Below, piece by piece: positions 15,702 to 25,200 of a stretch of 43,025 nt of DNA. Numbering within the stretch: position 1 is the first letter of the stretch; the number at the start of each line of letters is the position of its first letter. Below the pieces are notes generated by a model. The model worked only from the letters and a program-made list of their open reading frames with translations, had not been told where the DNA came from and ran no database searches. A program made the position numbers and the translations under genes. Source of the DNA: a virus; IMG/VR virus record IMGVR_UViG_3300025112_000041, positions 1 to 43,025 of that record; one strand, written 5' to 3'.

Positions 15702-17165
15702 TTACGACGTGCGACGCCGCTTGTATATGATCGGCAAGCAATACCGAACATCACCAGCAATACCACCAATAACAGCCTGAGAGATAAACTTCAGGTAGTC
15801 ACCGTAGACGTTAAGCTCTGTACCCGGTGTGGCACTTATAGCAGTGCCACTTGTCGGAACCAAGAACTGATCCGTCAACGTAACTTCACCATTCCACTTC
15901 ATAGAATAGAACTTCTTAGCGTTCATGTTCTTCGATGCAAACTCTTTTGGCGGTGGGCCAACGTTGATTGCTTTGAAGGCATCTGCGCCGACGAGGAACG
16001 CTATCTCGTAAGAAGCGTTACCTGCGTCATTCTCAGAACCATCACTATCGAAGCCAGTATCACCGTCACCGATTGCTGTATAAGCTGGATTCGGGACGAC
16101 TTTACCACCGCTTTCCTTTTGCGGTACAACGAAAGTACCGTTATGGTCAAACCGCATTGGATACGGATCGAACTTAGCTGTGACCTTGCCAAACAAGTCA
16201 CCCGCAAAACCATCCTGTAGAAGGTTTAGATTTGCAGGAGCAAGCGTAGTTGTTCTCACAGTTGCCGCTGCACCAGACGTAGCAGCAGAACTAGTAGCAG
16301 TCCGCAAGCTATCATCCCACAACAGCGAAGCCCATGCTTCTGTAGAACAGATAAGCAAGTATTTACCCTTAACCATCTCTGAGGTTTTAGGCACGTTATA
16401 CAAGCGATCAAACGTAGGAGCTTGAATATCTTCCTGCAATACAAGCATTGCCTTGAAGATTTCCTTCAACGTTAGCGCACTAGAAGGTACGTCACCGTCA
16501 TCAGAACCACCAGCAGAACCATCAGTGCAATCTTGGCGGAACTGATCTCCACTAGACTTAGCTATCGCTTCCGTTGTAGCTCCTTGAGTATCAAGGCCAT
16601 TCTCAATATCGCGAATGTTATCTTGAGTGAGCGATGTTTTCTTGATACCGCTAGCGTGACCAATCTGAGAACTCAAACCTTGTCCCACGATATAAGCATC
16701 TGGAGCTTGATAGTACATAAGCGTACGAATGAACGTATTGTTCGCATTCTGAATCTGACGAACAATGTCAGACTGAGCGTAGCTTAGGTGATCTCTCCAG
16801 AACGACTCAAAGTTTGAGAGGAAGCGGAAACGATTAGACTCAAATCGGTGCATACCGAGTTTGGCGTCTTCCGTGCGCTCACCAACCGTGAACTGATCCT
16901 TCTTCGGGAAAGCCGTAAGAATTTCAGGCATGAAGGTCGTACGAAGTACAGGAGAGGGCGTTGGAGTTGTCCCAGTTAGGGTACTCCCCATATTAGGTTG
17001 CCATTTAATCGAACCGAAGAGTTGATCGTAGATGTTCCACTTCGGGTAAAGGGCAACCTCGTTTTTTGCCAGATAAAAATCGAGCTGCTTAAAAGCAGAC
17101 CCAGTCTTATCAACGGCACTGTTAAGTGCATTAACAACTGATGCAGCAGTTACTGAACTAGCCAT
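15702..17165 (-). CDS. Major capsid protein, 487 aa
   Basis: The product starts MASSVTAASVVNALNSAVDK and ends with a basic RYCLPIIYKRRRTS. Length, absence of membrane parts, and a mixed alpha/beta composition with helical FESFWRDHLSYAQSDIVRQI and later beta segments (TAKFDPYPMRFDHNGTFVVP) fit an HK97-fold capsid subunit; it may belong with the N4-gp56-like group. Context is strong: portal, then scaffold, then this gene, which has its own sigma54-type promoter upstream and a strong hairpin downstream, as expected of the most abundant protein. The start has no Shine-Dalgarno but an A/T-rich leader (CTAAAATATT). Confidence 0.8.
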   Translation of the reverse strand: MASSVTAASVVNALNSAVDKTGSAFKQLDFYLAKNEVALYPKWNIYDQLFGSIKWQPNMGSTLTGTTPTPSPVLRTTFMPEILTAFPKKDQFTVGERTEDAKLGMHRFESNRFRFLSNFESFWRDHLSYAQSDIVRQIQNANNTFIRTLMYYQAPDAYIVGQGLSSQIGHASGIKKTSLTQDNIRDIENGLDTQGATTEAIAKSSGDQFRQDCTDGSAGGSDDGDVPSSALTLKEIFKAMLVLQEDIQAPTFDRLYNVPKTSEMVKGKYLLICSTEAWASLLWDDSLRTATSSAATSGAAATVRTTTLAPANLNLLQDGFAGDLFGKVTAKFDPYPMRFDHNGTFVVPQKESGGKVVPNPAYTAIGDGDTGFDSDGSENDAGNASYEIAFLVGADAFKAINVGPPPKEFASKNMNAKKFYSMKWNGEVTLTDQFLVPTSGTAISATPGTELNVYGDYLKFISQAVIGGIAGDVRYCLPIIYKRRRTS

Positions 17166-17319
17166 AATATTTTAGTATTTATATGTTAAAAACAAAAAAG
17201 ACGAAGAACAACCAGCGCGTTCCTCTTACGCTGCGATGCCCTTCGCCCAGTAGCAATAACAACACTAAAAACCAGTGCAGGGGTATGCCCTTACCCTATT
17301 GAAGCATATATACTAGTAA

Positions 17320-17336
17320 AGCAAGAATCGTGCCAA
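17320..17336 (-). promoter_or_regulatory. Sigma54-type promoter of the capsid operon
   Basis: Minus strand TTGGCACGATTCTTGCT: GG of the -24 element at 17334-17333 and GC of the -12 element at 17322-17321, with the exact 10-nt spacing between GG and GC. It matches the consensus TGGCACG-N4-TTGCW fully. Start of transcription expected near 17309, giving a leader of about 145 nt with a GC hairpin (GGGTA-AGGGCA-TACCC). TAGAAGAC lies 7 nt upstream (17344-17351). Confidence 0.85.
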
Positions 17337-17348
17337 GTTGGCTGTCTT

Positions 17349-18482
17349 CTAAAGATTCATCCAATCTGGCACACTAAGCTCATCTTCCGAATCTGCACCT
17401 GCGCTAGAAGATTTCCTGCGCGCTTTCGGTTCTTTGCGCTTTGCTTCTTTTGCTTTAGCGCTTTCAGAAGATGAATGTGCAGCCTGTAGCTGCAACGTTA
17501 CAAATAAATTAGAAGCAAGTTCCGCCATAGGGTGTTTGCGGAAGGTTTTAGGCAACGCCTCCGTAAAACCATCTTTTAGCTCTTGTATAGTTGTCGCGCC
17601 TGCATTGGGTACAACGATCTTTTCTTTCGCTACTTTCTCATCTGTTAGCCACGCAAAGTTCGCATTCTGTTCACGCTCAAGTAGCGTAACTGCATCGTTG
17701 TAGCTGCTTTTGTGTGTGTCGCTTACGCCGTTAAGATCATCTGTGAACTTGCGGCCAAGACCAACAGCTTCTTGTAACGCCATCTCCACATCTATCTCTG
17801 CTTGTTGCGTTGGCTTGAAAGAATTTTTTTGCATAACGAGCTGTCCCTTGTCGTTATAGCCTTCGATGTTTTGCCATGCGTCACCGTTGCGGATCTTTAA
17901 AAGCTGACTGCGCCAGTGTTGCTGCTCTTGTTGTGCTTGCGATAATTTACCGTAGATTTCTTTATAGTCTTCGCTTAGGATGTAACTATCAGGGTGGTCA
18001 GCAGTAATACGCTCTTTGTCACTTGTGCTATCTAGCTTCTGCTGAAGAGCGGCAGTCTCTTCTGTTCTTTTTGCAAAATGCTCAAATGCCTCATTCGACA
18101 TTTGCTTGAGGTACTTTGCATCTTCTGTGTTGAAGCGACTATAATCTCGTGCCTTAACAACTCTATCCGTAGCCTTCTTTAGAGTTGAAGACAAATCTTC
18201 ACTATCTTCAGCAGCCTCCTCTGCGTCCTCGCCATCCTCAGATTCTCCCTCTTCGTCAGCTTCCTCTTCTTCGAGATCTCCTTCAGGCAGTGCAACCTCT
18301 TCTGAAAGCTCTCCATCTGAATCTCCATCTGACTCTTCACTTTCGTTGTCTGCAACCACTCCTTCATCATCGTCTACAAGACTACCTTCTAGTGGGTTGA
18401 GTGTTGCTGTTGTTTGCTCTTCCTCGTTGGCTTGTTTGGTCAACGATTCCTCTACTTCCGTATTCTGCAATACTGTCGGCAT
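17349..18482 (-). CDS. Scaffolding protein, 377 aa
   Basis: An acidic, mostly helical protein: Glu/Asp-rich N-terminus (residues about 35-100, long D/E runs), coiled-coil middle, and a Lys/Arg-containing C-terminus (KAKEAKRKEPKARRKSSSAG) ending in SVPDWMNL. Scaffolds of portal-scaffold-capsid modules have this charge pattern, with the basic end binding the capsid. It lies between portal and capsid genes, as expected. Its stop codon TAG is part of the TAGAAGAC box upstream of the capsid promoter. No protease triad seen. Confidence 0.75.
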   Translation of the reverse strand: MPTVLQNTEVEESLTKQANEEEQTTATLNPLEGSLVDDDEGVVADNESEESDGDSDGELSEEVALPEGDLEEEEADEEGESEDGEDAEEAAEDSEDLSSTLKKATDRVVKARDYSRFNTEDAKYLKQMSNEAFEHFAKRTEETAALQQKLDSTSDKERITADHPDSYILSEDYKEIYGKLSQAQQEQQHWRSQLLKIRNGDAWQNIEGYNDKGQLVMQKNSFKPTQQAEIDVEMALQEAVGLGRKFTDDLNGVSDTHKSSYNDAVTLLEREQNANFAWLTDEKVAKEKIVVPNAGATTIQELKDGFTEALPKTFRKHPMAELASNLFVTLQLQAAHSSSESAKAKEAKRKEPKARRKSSSAGADSEDELSVPDWMNL

Positions 18483-18699
18483 CTTTAATGTGTGTTATGA
18501 TTTCGTCTAATTGTATAAGTTTCGCTACAAGACGCACAGTAATCTCTGGATTATCATGCTTTTGCGTAGCAAATTTTATTTCATTTAAGAGCTTTTCACG
18601 CTTCTCGTCAATAAACTCTAAAAAAATTCTTGTCTGTTGGCTATGCTGCCAACTTTCAACCTGTTGGCGCAGGAGTTCTCGGCTGCTGTTGCTGTGCAT
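18382..18699 (-). CDS. Small helical protein, 105 aa, overlapping portal and scaffold ends
   Basis: It fills the 173-nt gap between the portal stop (18656) and scaffold start (18482) and overlaps both. The central residues (about 8-75, ELLRQQVESWQHSQQTRIFL, EIKFATQKHDNPEITVRLVA) look like a real amphipathic helical protein. The last 33 residues are read from scaffold DNA and are low in complexity. No Shine-Dalgarno and no known family; possibly a connector or assembly helper. The gap would otherwise be noncoding, which is unusual here. Confidence 0.55.
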   Translation of the reverse strand: MHSNSSRELLRQQVESWQHSQQTRIFLEFIDEKREKLLNEIKFATQKHDNPEITVRLVAKLIQLDEIITHIKDADSIAEYGSRGIVDQTSQRGRANNSNTQPTRR

Positions 18700-20377
18700 T
18701 TTGTTGGCTTTGTCCTAGAATGTCTGCTACTTGCGCTTGTAGCATTTTTATCTGTTGCTCAAACGGCTGCGCTTCTTCAGTAAGCTGCCCTGTCTGCTGA
18801 TCGACAACTAGCGAGTTTACAACTTGCAACAATTGCTGTAGGAGCTGGTCTTTCTCGTTGCCTACTTGCAGCATCTTAGCGTAAGACTCACCTTCATCAG
18901 GAAACATAAGGCGCATCATGTTCTGTAAGAAGACGGGTGCAAGAGGGGTTTGCGACACAACTTGCCACGCCATCATCATCTTCTGTGACTTCTCTTGACG
19001 TTCGATAACGTCTACATCGCCAGCAGGTTTAATGTTAAATTCGTGATTAAGGAAAAGGTCAAGAGATGCGGCTGGGCGAAGTGCGCCTGCAACAACGCGA
19101 GACTGGTAGATACGCCAACACCACTCGTAGACATCCTTGAGAGCTATACTAAAGAGCGAAACTTGCGTAGACGATAGTTGCTGTGCTTCACTAGATGCTG
19201 CTTGAATCTCTGTTGCGGTCTTGCGACTATCCTTGCGGTTCATTGCCGCGTAGTTTATCTGCGACTGCTCCTGAGCATTCTGCGACATAAGTGACTGTAT
19301 TGCCGCTACCATAGATGTGTCAGGCGGTGTAAGCTGAAACTGTTTGATGTTCGCGTCGATTAACGCTCCCGGCTGAAAACGTACAGATGTTTGTACATTC
19401 GTATTGTTTGGGTCTTCGTTCTCTTTCGCAAAGTAGAAGTTTGCGGCGCGACGATGGGCAGTTACGAACGAAGACATCAGCGAGGTGATTGTCTCCTGTA
19501 CTGTGCGATCTGAGAAAGCGCGGCCTGTTGCGTTCTGTATAGCGCTGTCTTCCAGAATCATGTACGGGAATATAACATACGGGTAGTCTATCTCGTCTTG
19601 CAATGTCTCACCGTCGCGCCTGCCCAAGTACAAAGGCCGAGGCTCACGTAGCCAATCGTCACACTTTGTACAACATGACCATGCTACGAAGACTTTGTTC
19701 TCATGCTTGAACATTACCTTCTCTATTTCGTAAAGAGACTCTACATCCACGTAGTTTGCACTACTGCTGTCAGGGTTGTCGCCTAAAAGTATATCAACAA
19801 CATCTTCATTGAAGTCGTCGTTGTCAACCATGTCACGTAGCTGTAACGCTGTGAAGTAATGTCGGTGAGCAATCATCTCACACGCTTGTATATCTCGCGT
19901 GTCTGCAGGAAATCCAAAGTCTTCGTAGTTGACTGCTTCTACAGCAAAATGCCCAGACTTATCTTCGTCAAACTGCACTTCTGCAATACTGTAACCATGC
20001 AACTGCATACCGTCAATGATCTTAAACAACGGCACTTGCCAGCCGGAGTAACGTGTTTTGTCAGTGAAGTCACGCTCAAGCTCGCCTGTTGCAGTCGTTG
20101 GCTCTGTTATAGAGGTGAAGATTGCGCTGCGCCTGCTGCCGGTTATGTACGCTACATACTTAGACTGCTCGCGGCGGATGTTCGTGTCGATGATGTGCGC
20201 CGGGACAAGAAACTCGTCCTCATCAAGGTGGCCGTCCGAACGCTCCGCTTCAACATTAATGTCTAGTTTGCGCGAGTTGCGGTTTTCTGATGCTGTACTT
20301 CCTAACGTACCAATGACATCCAGCAACTCACGTATTTGCGTGGTTGCGTCCTCGTATTTTGTGAAATCCTTATCCAC
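18656..20377 (-). CDS. Portal protein, 573 aa
   Basis: A soluble protein of portal size, rich in helices, with MDKDFTKYEDATTQIRELLD at the N-terminus, a central region (YRYSGWQVPLFKIIDGMQLHGYSIAEVQF-like, residues about 105-135) typical of P22/N4-type portals, and a Gln-rich C-terminus (QSQQNAQQQQPRTPAPTG). It follows the large terminase gene (8-nt overlap) and precedes scaffold and capsid, the standard packaging order. It forms the dodecameric ring through which DNA enters and leaves and to which the tail hub attaches. Confidence 0.8.
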   Translation of the reverse strand: MDKDFTKYEDATTQIRELLDVIGTLGSTASENRNSRKLDINVEAERSDGHLDEDEFLVPAHIIDTNIRREQSKYVAYITGSRRSAIFTSITEPTTATGELERDFTDKTRYSGWQVPLFKIIDGMQLHGYSIAEVQFDEDKSGHFAVEAVNYEDFGFPADTRDIQACEMIAHRHYFTALQLRDMVDNDDFNEDVVDILLGDNPDSSSANYVDVESLYEIEKVMFKHENKVFVAWSCCTKCDDWLREPRPLYLGRRDGETLQDEIDYPYVIFPYMILEDSAIQNATGRAFSDRTVQETITSLMSSFVTAHRRAANFYFAKENEDPNNTNVQTSVRFQPGALIDANIKQFQLTPPDTSMVAAIQSLMSQNAQEQSQINYAAMNRKDSRKTATEIQAASSEAQQLSSTQVSLFSIALKDVYEWCWRIYQSRVVAGALRPAASLDLFLNHEFNIKPAGDVDVIERQEKSQKMMMAWQVVSQTPLAPVFLQNMMRLMFPDEGESYAKMLQVGNEKDQLLQQLLQVVNSLVVDQQTGQLTEEAQPFEQQIKMLQAQVADILGQSQQNAQQQQPRTPAPTG

Positions 20378-21917
20378 TTGCAGCTAATCTTTCGTTTAAT
20401 TGTTCTACTTCTTCAATAATCTCATCACTCCAGCCAGTAGATTTGAAGTACGGCTGAAAATCACGACGCAAACGAGATTCTAACGTAGGGTTGCGGTCAG
20501 GTTCTGGCTCGCTTATCTCATTTAGTTTGTACTGCACAACAAGCTCACGTGCAGCCATACGGCTAGGCAATATGCCACGGTAATCAGCGAAGGCAAGAAC
20601 AAAAGCATCAGCACGGTCAGGAGAGGCATGGCCTTTAGACTTTGCTTGACGTTTGCTTTCTAGTTGTATTTTGTTCTGCGGCGTAACTGTGTAATAACGC
20701 GATGCTAGCTGCTTGCGTAACGTAACGTCTGTGGGAATTATGATTTCGGCATTCTCTATGTGCCGCGCAATGCTGTACCACAACTCCGCACCTCTGTTAA
20801 GGTACGCCAGTTTGTTATAAGGCGCTGCTTGGTTCAGTACGTAGTTTACGTTCCAACCATCCCTGTTAAGTTGATCCAGTATGGGCTTGCCTAGTCCTCC
20901 AGCGTCACCGTATATGACGCTTTGTACATTGTCCAAGTCGTACTTATAAAAGACTTCCGCGAGTTTTTCTATGAGGATTGTTGTGTCATGGAACTTGAAT
21001 GCCTCAACACCTATAACCTTGTTTCCGTTACGTACGACAACGACTTGCTCGTCACCACCAGCAGAAAGATCAAGGCCAGCTATATTGTATGGCTCTTCAA
21101 CGTGTTCTATTTCGTACTTGTCAAGTTCTGCAATCGTCGAGAAGTTTATGACAACCTGCTCTTCCATGCCGCCAAACTCAGCCATTACCATAGAGCGATA
21201 GAGGGCGGAGTTCTCGCCGTACGTGTCGCGTATATCTGTTATATAGTCTTCGCTGAGATGTGGGCAGTCGAAAGCTGTTACGTGGTGCTGTTTCCAGATG
21301 CCGCCAACACAAGAGTTATAGAAATGTCCTGTAGGCAAGCCGGGGCTGCTTACGTCAATGCGTTTGGTGAAGCCTGTACAACGCGCAAGGGCCATAAATA
21401 TATCGTCAGGTATGGACTTTGCCTCACTAACTAGTATTGCAAACTGACCTTCTGGCACGGGCGGATGCCAACCCTCGGCACGGCCAGCTTCATCCGTCAC
21501 GAACATCTCTATCGCGGAACCATTGACAAGGTTCTCGTAGCGCCGATAGTTTTGCTTCCAAATCTGCGCCCCGAACATTTTGTTCTGCGCCGTTGTCAGT
21601 TGCTTGATGTACTTGTCCGTTTGCCGGTCTAGCTGGTTGCCAGAAGCGGACGTAACGACAGACAACGAGTTTTCATAGCGCAGTGAGAGCCATACCGCAC
21701 ATGGCGCAACGATGAAGTTATCCTTGCCAGAGCCATTGGCAGCGCGAACAACAGACTTATACGGTTTGTTTGACGTAGATGGCTTTGCGAAGTCGCGTAA
21801 TATCTCTACTTGCCAAGGATGCAATTTAACGTGGCCATCTAACAACGTATCGTCACACACAAGAAGCATCTCATGTGGATCAGCAAACTTAATTACGTTT
21901 TTCTCGTAGCTTAACAT
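20370..21917 (-). CDS. terL: Terminase large subunit (TerL), 515 aa
   Basis: ATPase plus nuclease that packages DNA through the portal. The N-terminal ATPase has a Walker A-like AANGSGKD (59-66) and ILVSEAKSI (161-169) in the Walker B position, with Glu165 as likely catalytic carboxylate. The C-terminal RNase H-like nuclease shows GLDLSAGGDE (Asp283), IYGDAGGLG (Asp338) and SPDRADAFVLA (Asp434/437), the three acidic positions expected for two-metal cleavage. Length is normal. It overlaps the putative small subunit upstream by 7 nt and the portal downstream by 8 nt. Confidence 0.92.
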   Translation of the reverse strand: MLSYEKNVIKFADPHEMLLVCDDTLLDGHVKLHPWQVEILRDFAKPSTSNKPYKSVVRAANGSGKDNFIVAPCAVWLSLRYENSLSVVTSASGNQLDRQTDKYIKQLTTAQNKMFGAQIWKQNYRRYENLVNGSAIEMFVTDEAGRAEGWHPPVPEGQFAILVSEAKSIPDDIFMALARCTGFTKRIDVSSPGLPTGHFYNSCVGGIWKQHHVTAFDCPHLSEDYITDIRDTYGENSALYRSMVMAEFGGMEEQVVINFSTIAELDKYEIEHVEEPYNIAGLDLSAGGDEQVVVVRNGNKVIGVEAFKFHDTTILIEKLAEVFYKYDLDNVQSVIYGDAGGLGKPILDQLNRDGWNVNYVLNQAAPYNKLAYLNRGAELWYSIARHIENAEIIIPTDVTLRKQLASRYYTVTPQNKIQLESKRQAKSKGHASPDRADAFVLAFADYRGILPSRMAARELVVQYKLNEISEPEPDRNPTLESRLRRDFQPYFKSTGWSDEIIEEVEQLNERLAASG

Positions 21918-22273
21918 GATAACGTAGCAGCTTGACCGTTGTTAATAACCTCTTGCGCCCGTTGCATCCGCTCCGTGAAGTCTGAGAAGTTTATACTGTG
22001 CTTCGTCTTCTCCTTATCGTACTGCAAACCAGCAAGGAACTTAGCTGCGTCATTACGCACACGCTCGTTCTCTGCATAGTTCATTAGTTCTATAAGAACG
22101 CGGACAGCGCTATCACCAAGGTCTTCCAACTTGTCGATAGCTTGGCTTGCGGAAGCAACTTCTGGTGAGACAAGATCAACAACTTCCTTATCGTAGCGTA
22201 GGTCTTCAGCGACTTCCTCATTAGAGAAGCCCATACGCTTTAACTGATATATCTGTTCGTTAGCTGCGCTCAT
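21911..22273 (-). CDS. Putative terminase small subunit, 120 aa
   Basis: A helical 120-aa protein, MSAANEQIYQLKRMGFSNEE then VAEDLRYDKEVVDL, that reads as a helix-turn-helix in the first 35 residues, then a helical oligomerisation region (residues 40-90). Position directly before TerL, with an overlap of 7 nt, is where the DNA-recognising small subunit normally lies. Motif support is limited, so this rests mainly on synteny. Confidence 0.6.
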   Translation of the reverse strand: MSAANEQIYQLKRMGFSNEEVAEDLRYDKEVVDLVSPEVASASQAIDKLEDLGDSAVRVLIELMNYAENERVRNDAAKFLAGLQYDKEKTKHSINFSDFTERMQRAQEVINNGQAATLSC

Positions 22274-25200
22274 GGCTCCGGCCCATCTCCATAATCTCTT
22301 ACAAGTCTACCACTTTCATCACGAATAAAATTACCATACTCATCCCGCGCCCACTTAAATGCTTGACCTTCTGCATCCAATTCTTCCAGGGTAACACCCA
22401 ACATTTCTCTATCAACATCAAAGTCTTTTTCTGAGAACTTAGAGTTAAAGTATTCATCTAATGATTCTTGTTTTGCATCTTTTAAACCTTCCAACTTAAT
22501 TCCCATACGATCTAGTATATCAATATTTTCCAAATCTAATCTACCTTCAATTTTATCACCAACACTCTCCTTAATAGTAAATTCCATAGCAAAATCACGA
22601 AGCATTTCTGGTAAAACATCACGCATCTTCTTCTGCGCTTCTGCGCTACGTTGTACATTATCATTATTAAGCCATGCCCTGTACAAAGCTTCCATAACAG
22701 AAATATTCGGATTCCTGTCTCTAGCAATTTTAAGTTGACGATTCAATGATTCTTTAATCTGATCTTTTGAAGCCCATGATCCCCAAACTTCAATCATTGT
22801 ATCAGAAAACTTGTCTACAAGTTTTTCCTCAATCTCTTTTGTTTTTTCGATATGTTCTTCTGGTGTTGGTACTGTTGGTAGCTTGGTTGTAAATGGCTTA
22901 TCTGGCGGTAGTACCGTTATCGGCGGTATCCAATCGACTGTCTCGTCAACGTCAGGTCTTGGGCCTTTGTAATCATCACCTTGCTCTTCTACCCACGCAT
23001 CAACCTCTTCTTTTGTCCATGTCTTGCCTGTCGGCGGTTCTGGTTCTCCTATTACGAAAGGAGTCTCACCTTTAGGTGCTTCACCCGTTGGTAATTCTAC
23101 CATTGGTAATTCTACCACAGTTGTGGGAATATCAGTTACTGGCTCACCAGTAATCGGTTCACCTTGTTGTAATGACTTCAAATAATCTTGTACTTCTGCT
23201 TCTGGTATAATTAGCCCAGCACTAAGCTCTTGTTTACCGATAGGAGTTTCTGAACCTGTATAGAAGTTTTCGCCACCCTTGTCGGGAAGATCGCTCTTTC
23301 TAACCTTTCCTTCTGTTAATGTACCTTCTCCTGTAGGTTCATAACCAGACGTAGGTATATGCTCAGGTAGTCGCCCATGTCTGCTCAGGAACGCATCCAT
23401 CGACACTTCCTGCTGTGCGTCACCAGCACCACCTTCTTCTGGATAAAGCTTTTTACGCCACCACTCTGCTGTCTGTCCGTGGAGTTTTTCAAAGCCCTCC
23501 TTCTCCTGTCCGACAAGTGATTGTAGCCTCTCTTTAATGCTTGCGTCTTTTGGAGGATTTTTGTCCATCTTATTAAGCGTGACGTTTAATAACGGTTTGA
23601 CAAAAGGACGCAAAACATTACCCGTAAATTCCGTAGCATTTTTTCTTATCCAACCAAGCTTAGTCGGATCAGCTTTGTTATACTCAGGGTGGTTATACCC
23701 AGATACGTTTATAGCGTCTTTAAGGAAATCGTTCAGTTCATTTACGGCTTGCAATCCAAGTATGGGCGGAAACTCAGCTGCAAGAAGAAGTGCAGGAAGT
23801 TGTATATCGCCATAGCCTTGTCTATCAAGCTCTTTAAAATCTAACGTTAGTACGTTTATAAGTGCTTGTGCATAACCTTTTATAGATAACCCAAACTCAT
23901 CACCCTCTGTAACAGAGCCTCGCCCACCCTTTCTTTCGGTAAAGCGTGTTAACTCGTCAACTACTCCATTAAGGATTTTACCAGAAGCAGACAACACACC
24001 ACCTACAGTTTCTCCAGCACTTCTGAGAAAGCCCTTTATCTTTCCAAGACCTGTTGTAACATTAGCAACTACGCCGGGATGTTTATAAAAAAGAAAGTTT
24101 CCTTCTGCATCTTCTGGAAATGGCCCGTAGATACCAGTTTGAGCTAAACCTGCACCTTCTTGAGATTCTCCAGATGCAGGGTCTTCACCTTTCCATTCAA
24201 AAGCGGGGCCAAAACCTCTGTGAACATCTGTCCAAAACGCTTCAGCGTCCTGCATCATTTCGTCTGTGCGGTCTTCTTGTAAGTCCATGTAATGTTCTTG
24301 CACATCATCGAAAAGGTTGTCTACATCAATTTCAAGTATCTCTGGTGTTATGTCAACATACGAAGGTGTACGTCGGCGATAAGGTTCTTCTGGCTTTGCT
24401 ATTTCTATACCACCTAAAACGTCTTCTGGTATCGTAGGGAAGTTTGCACCGAAGTAGTATTTAGATTCCGCAGGTTTTCCTAACCGTTGCCAAAGAACTT
24501 CTGGGCCGGTAAATACGTCTGCACCGCCCAGAAGTTCTTGCCGCACATCTGCATAACCTTGTGGGCCGCTGATATTAAAAGCATCTCCACTGCCTTGCAA
24601 ATACTTATTTGCCATATTAGATGTAGTAGATACTAGCGGCCTCGAAGTGACTAACCCTTGTGCAGGTTTTTTGTAAGCAAAAGGAGCCCAAGGAAAGTCA
24701 CTCAGTGGTGGATCGCTTACAGCTTCTTCTTCAGATGTGCTAAAAATTTCTTCACCAGCGATGTCATTTATAAAACCTTTTATTGCTATTTCTTCTGGGT
24801 CGATCAACTCGCCTGTTACGGTACTTACTGGTGGGTCTTCCGAGGAAGGTTGGTCGGCAACACTCTCTGGGTCTAAGATATTAACTCCCAACAGATCACC
24901 CGCTGTCGTTGTAATTACGCCAGCCGCAGGTGATGGTTGTGATGTTAGTTGTTCTTGCTTTGCTTCCTGTATTTTTTGCTTTGCTTCCTCTGCCTGCTGA
25001 GCAGCTAGCTTTTCTGCTTTTTCTACGCGAAGGCGTTCTTCTTCCTTCTCTTCAGCAATACGAATACGCTCTGCCTTTTCTTCTGCTTCAGCCTCTCGTT
25101 TACGTTTCTCTGCTTCTGCAGCTTGTTGGTCGGCTATCTTTTGTAGCCGACGAGCTTCTTCCTCTGCTTCGCGTTTAGCATTTGCCTCCGTTATTTTACG

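Noticed and set aside
15829-15850. Perfect 8-bp palindromic stem GTGGCACT/AGTGCCAC
   Set aside because: Within the capsid gene, arising from the similar peptides SGTA and ATPGT; no promoter or terminator function visible.
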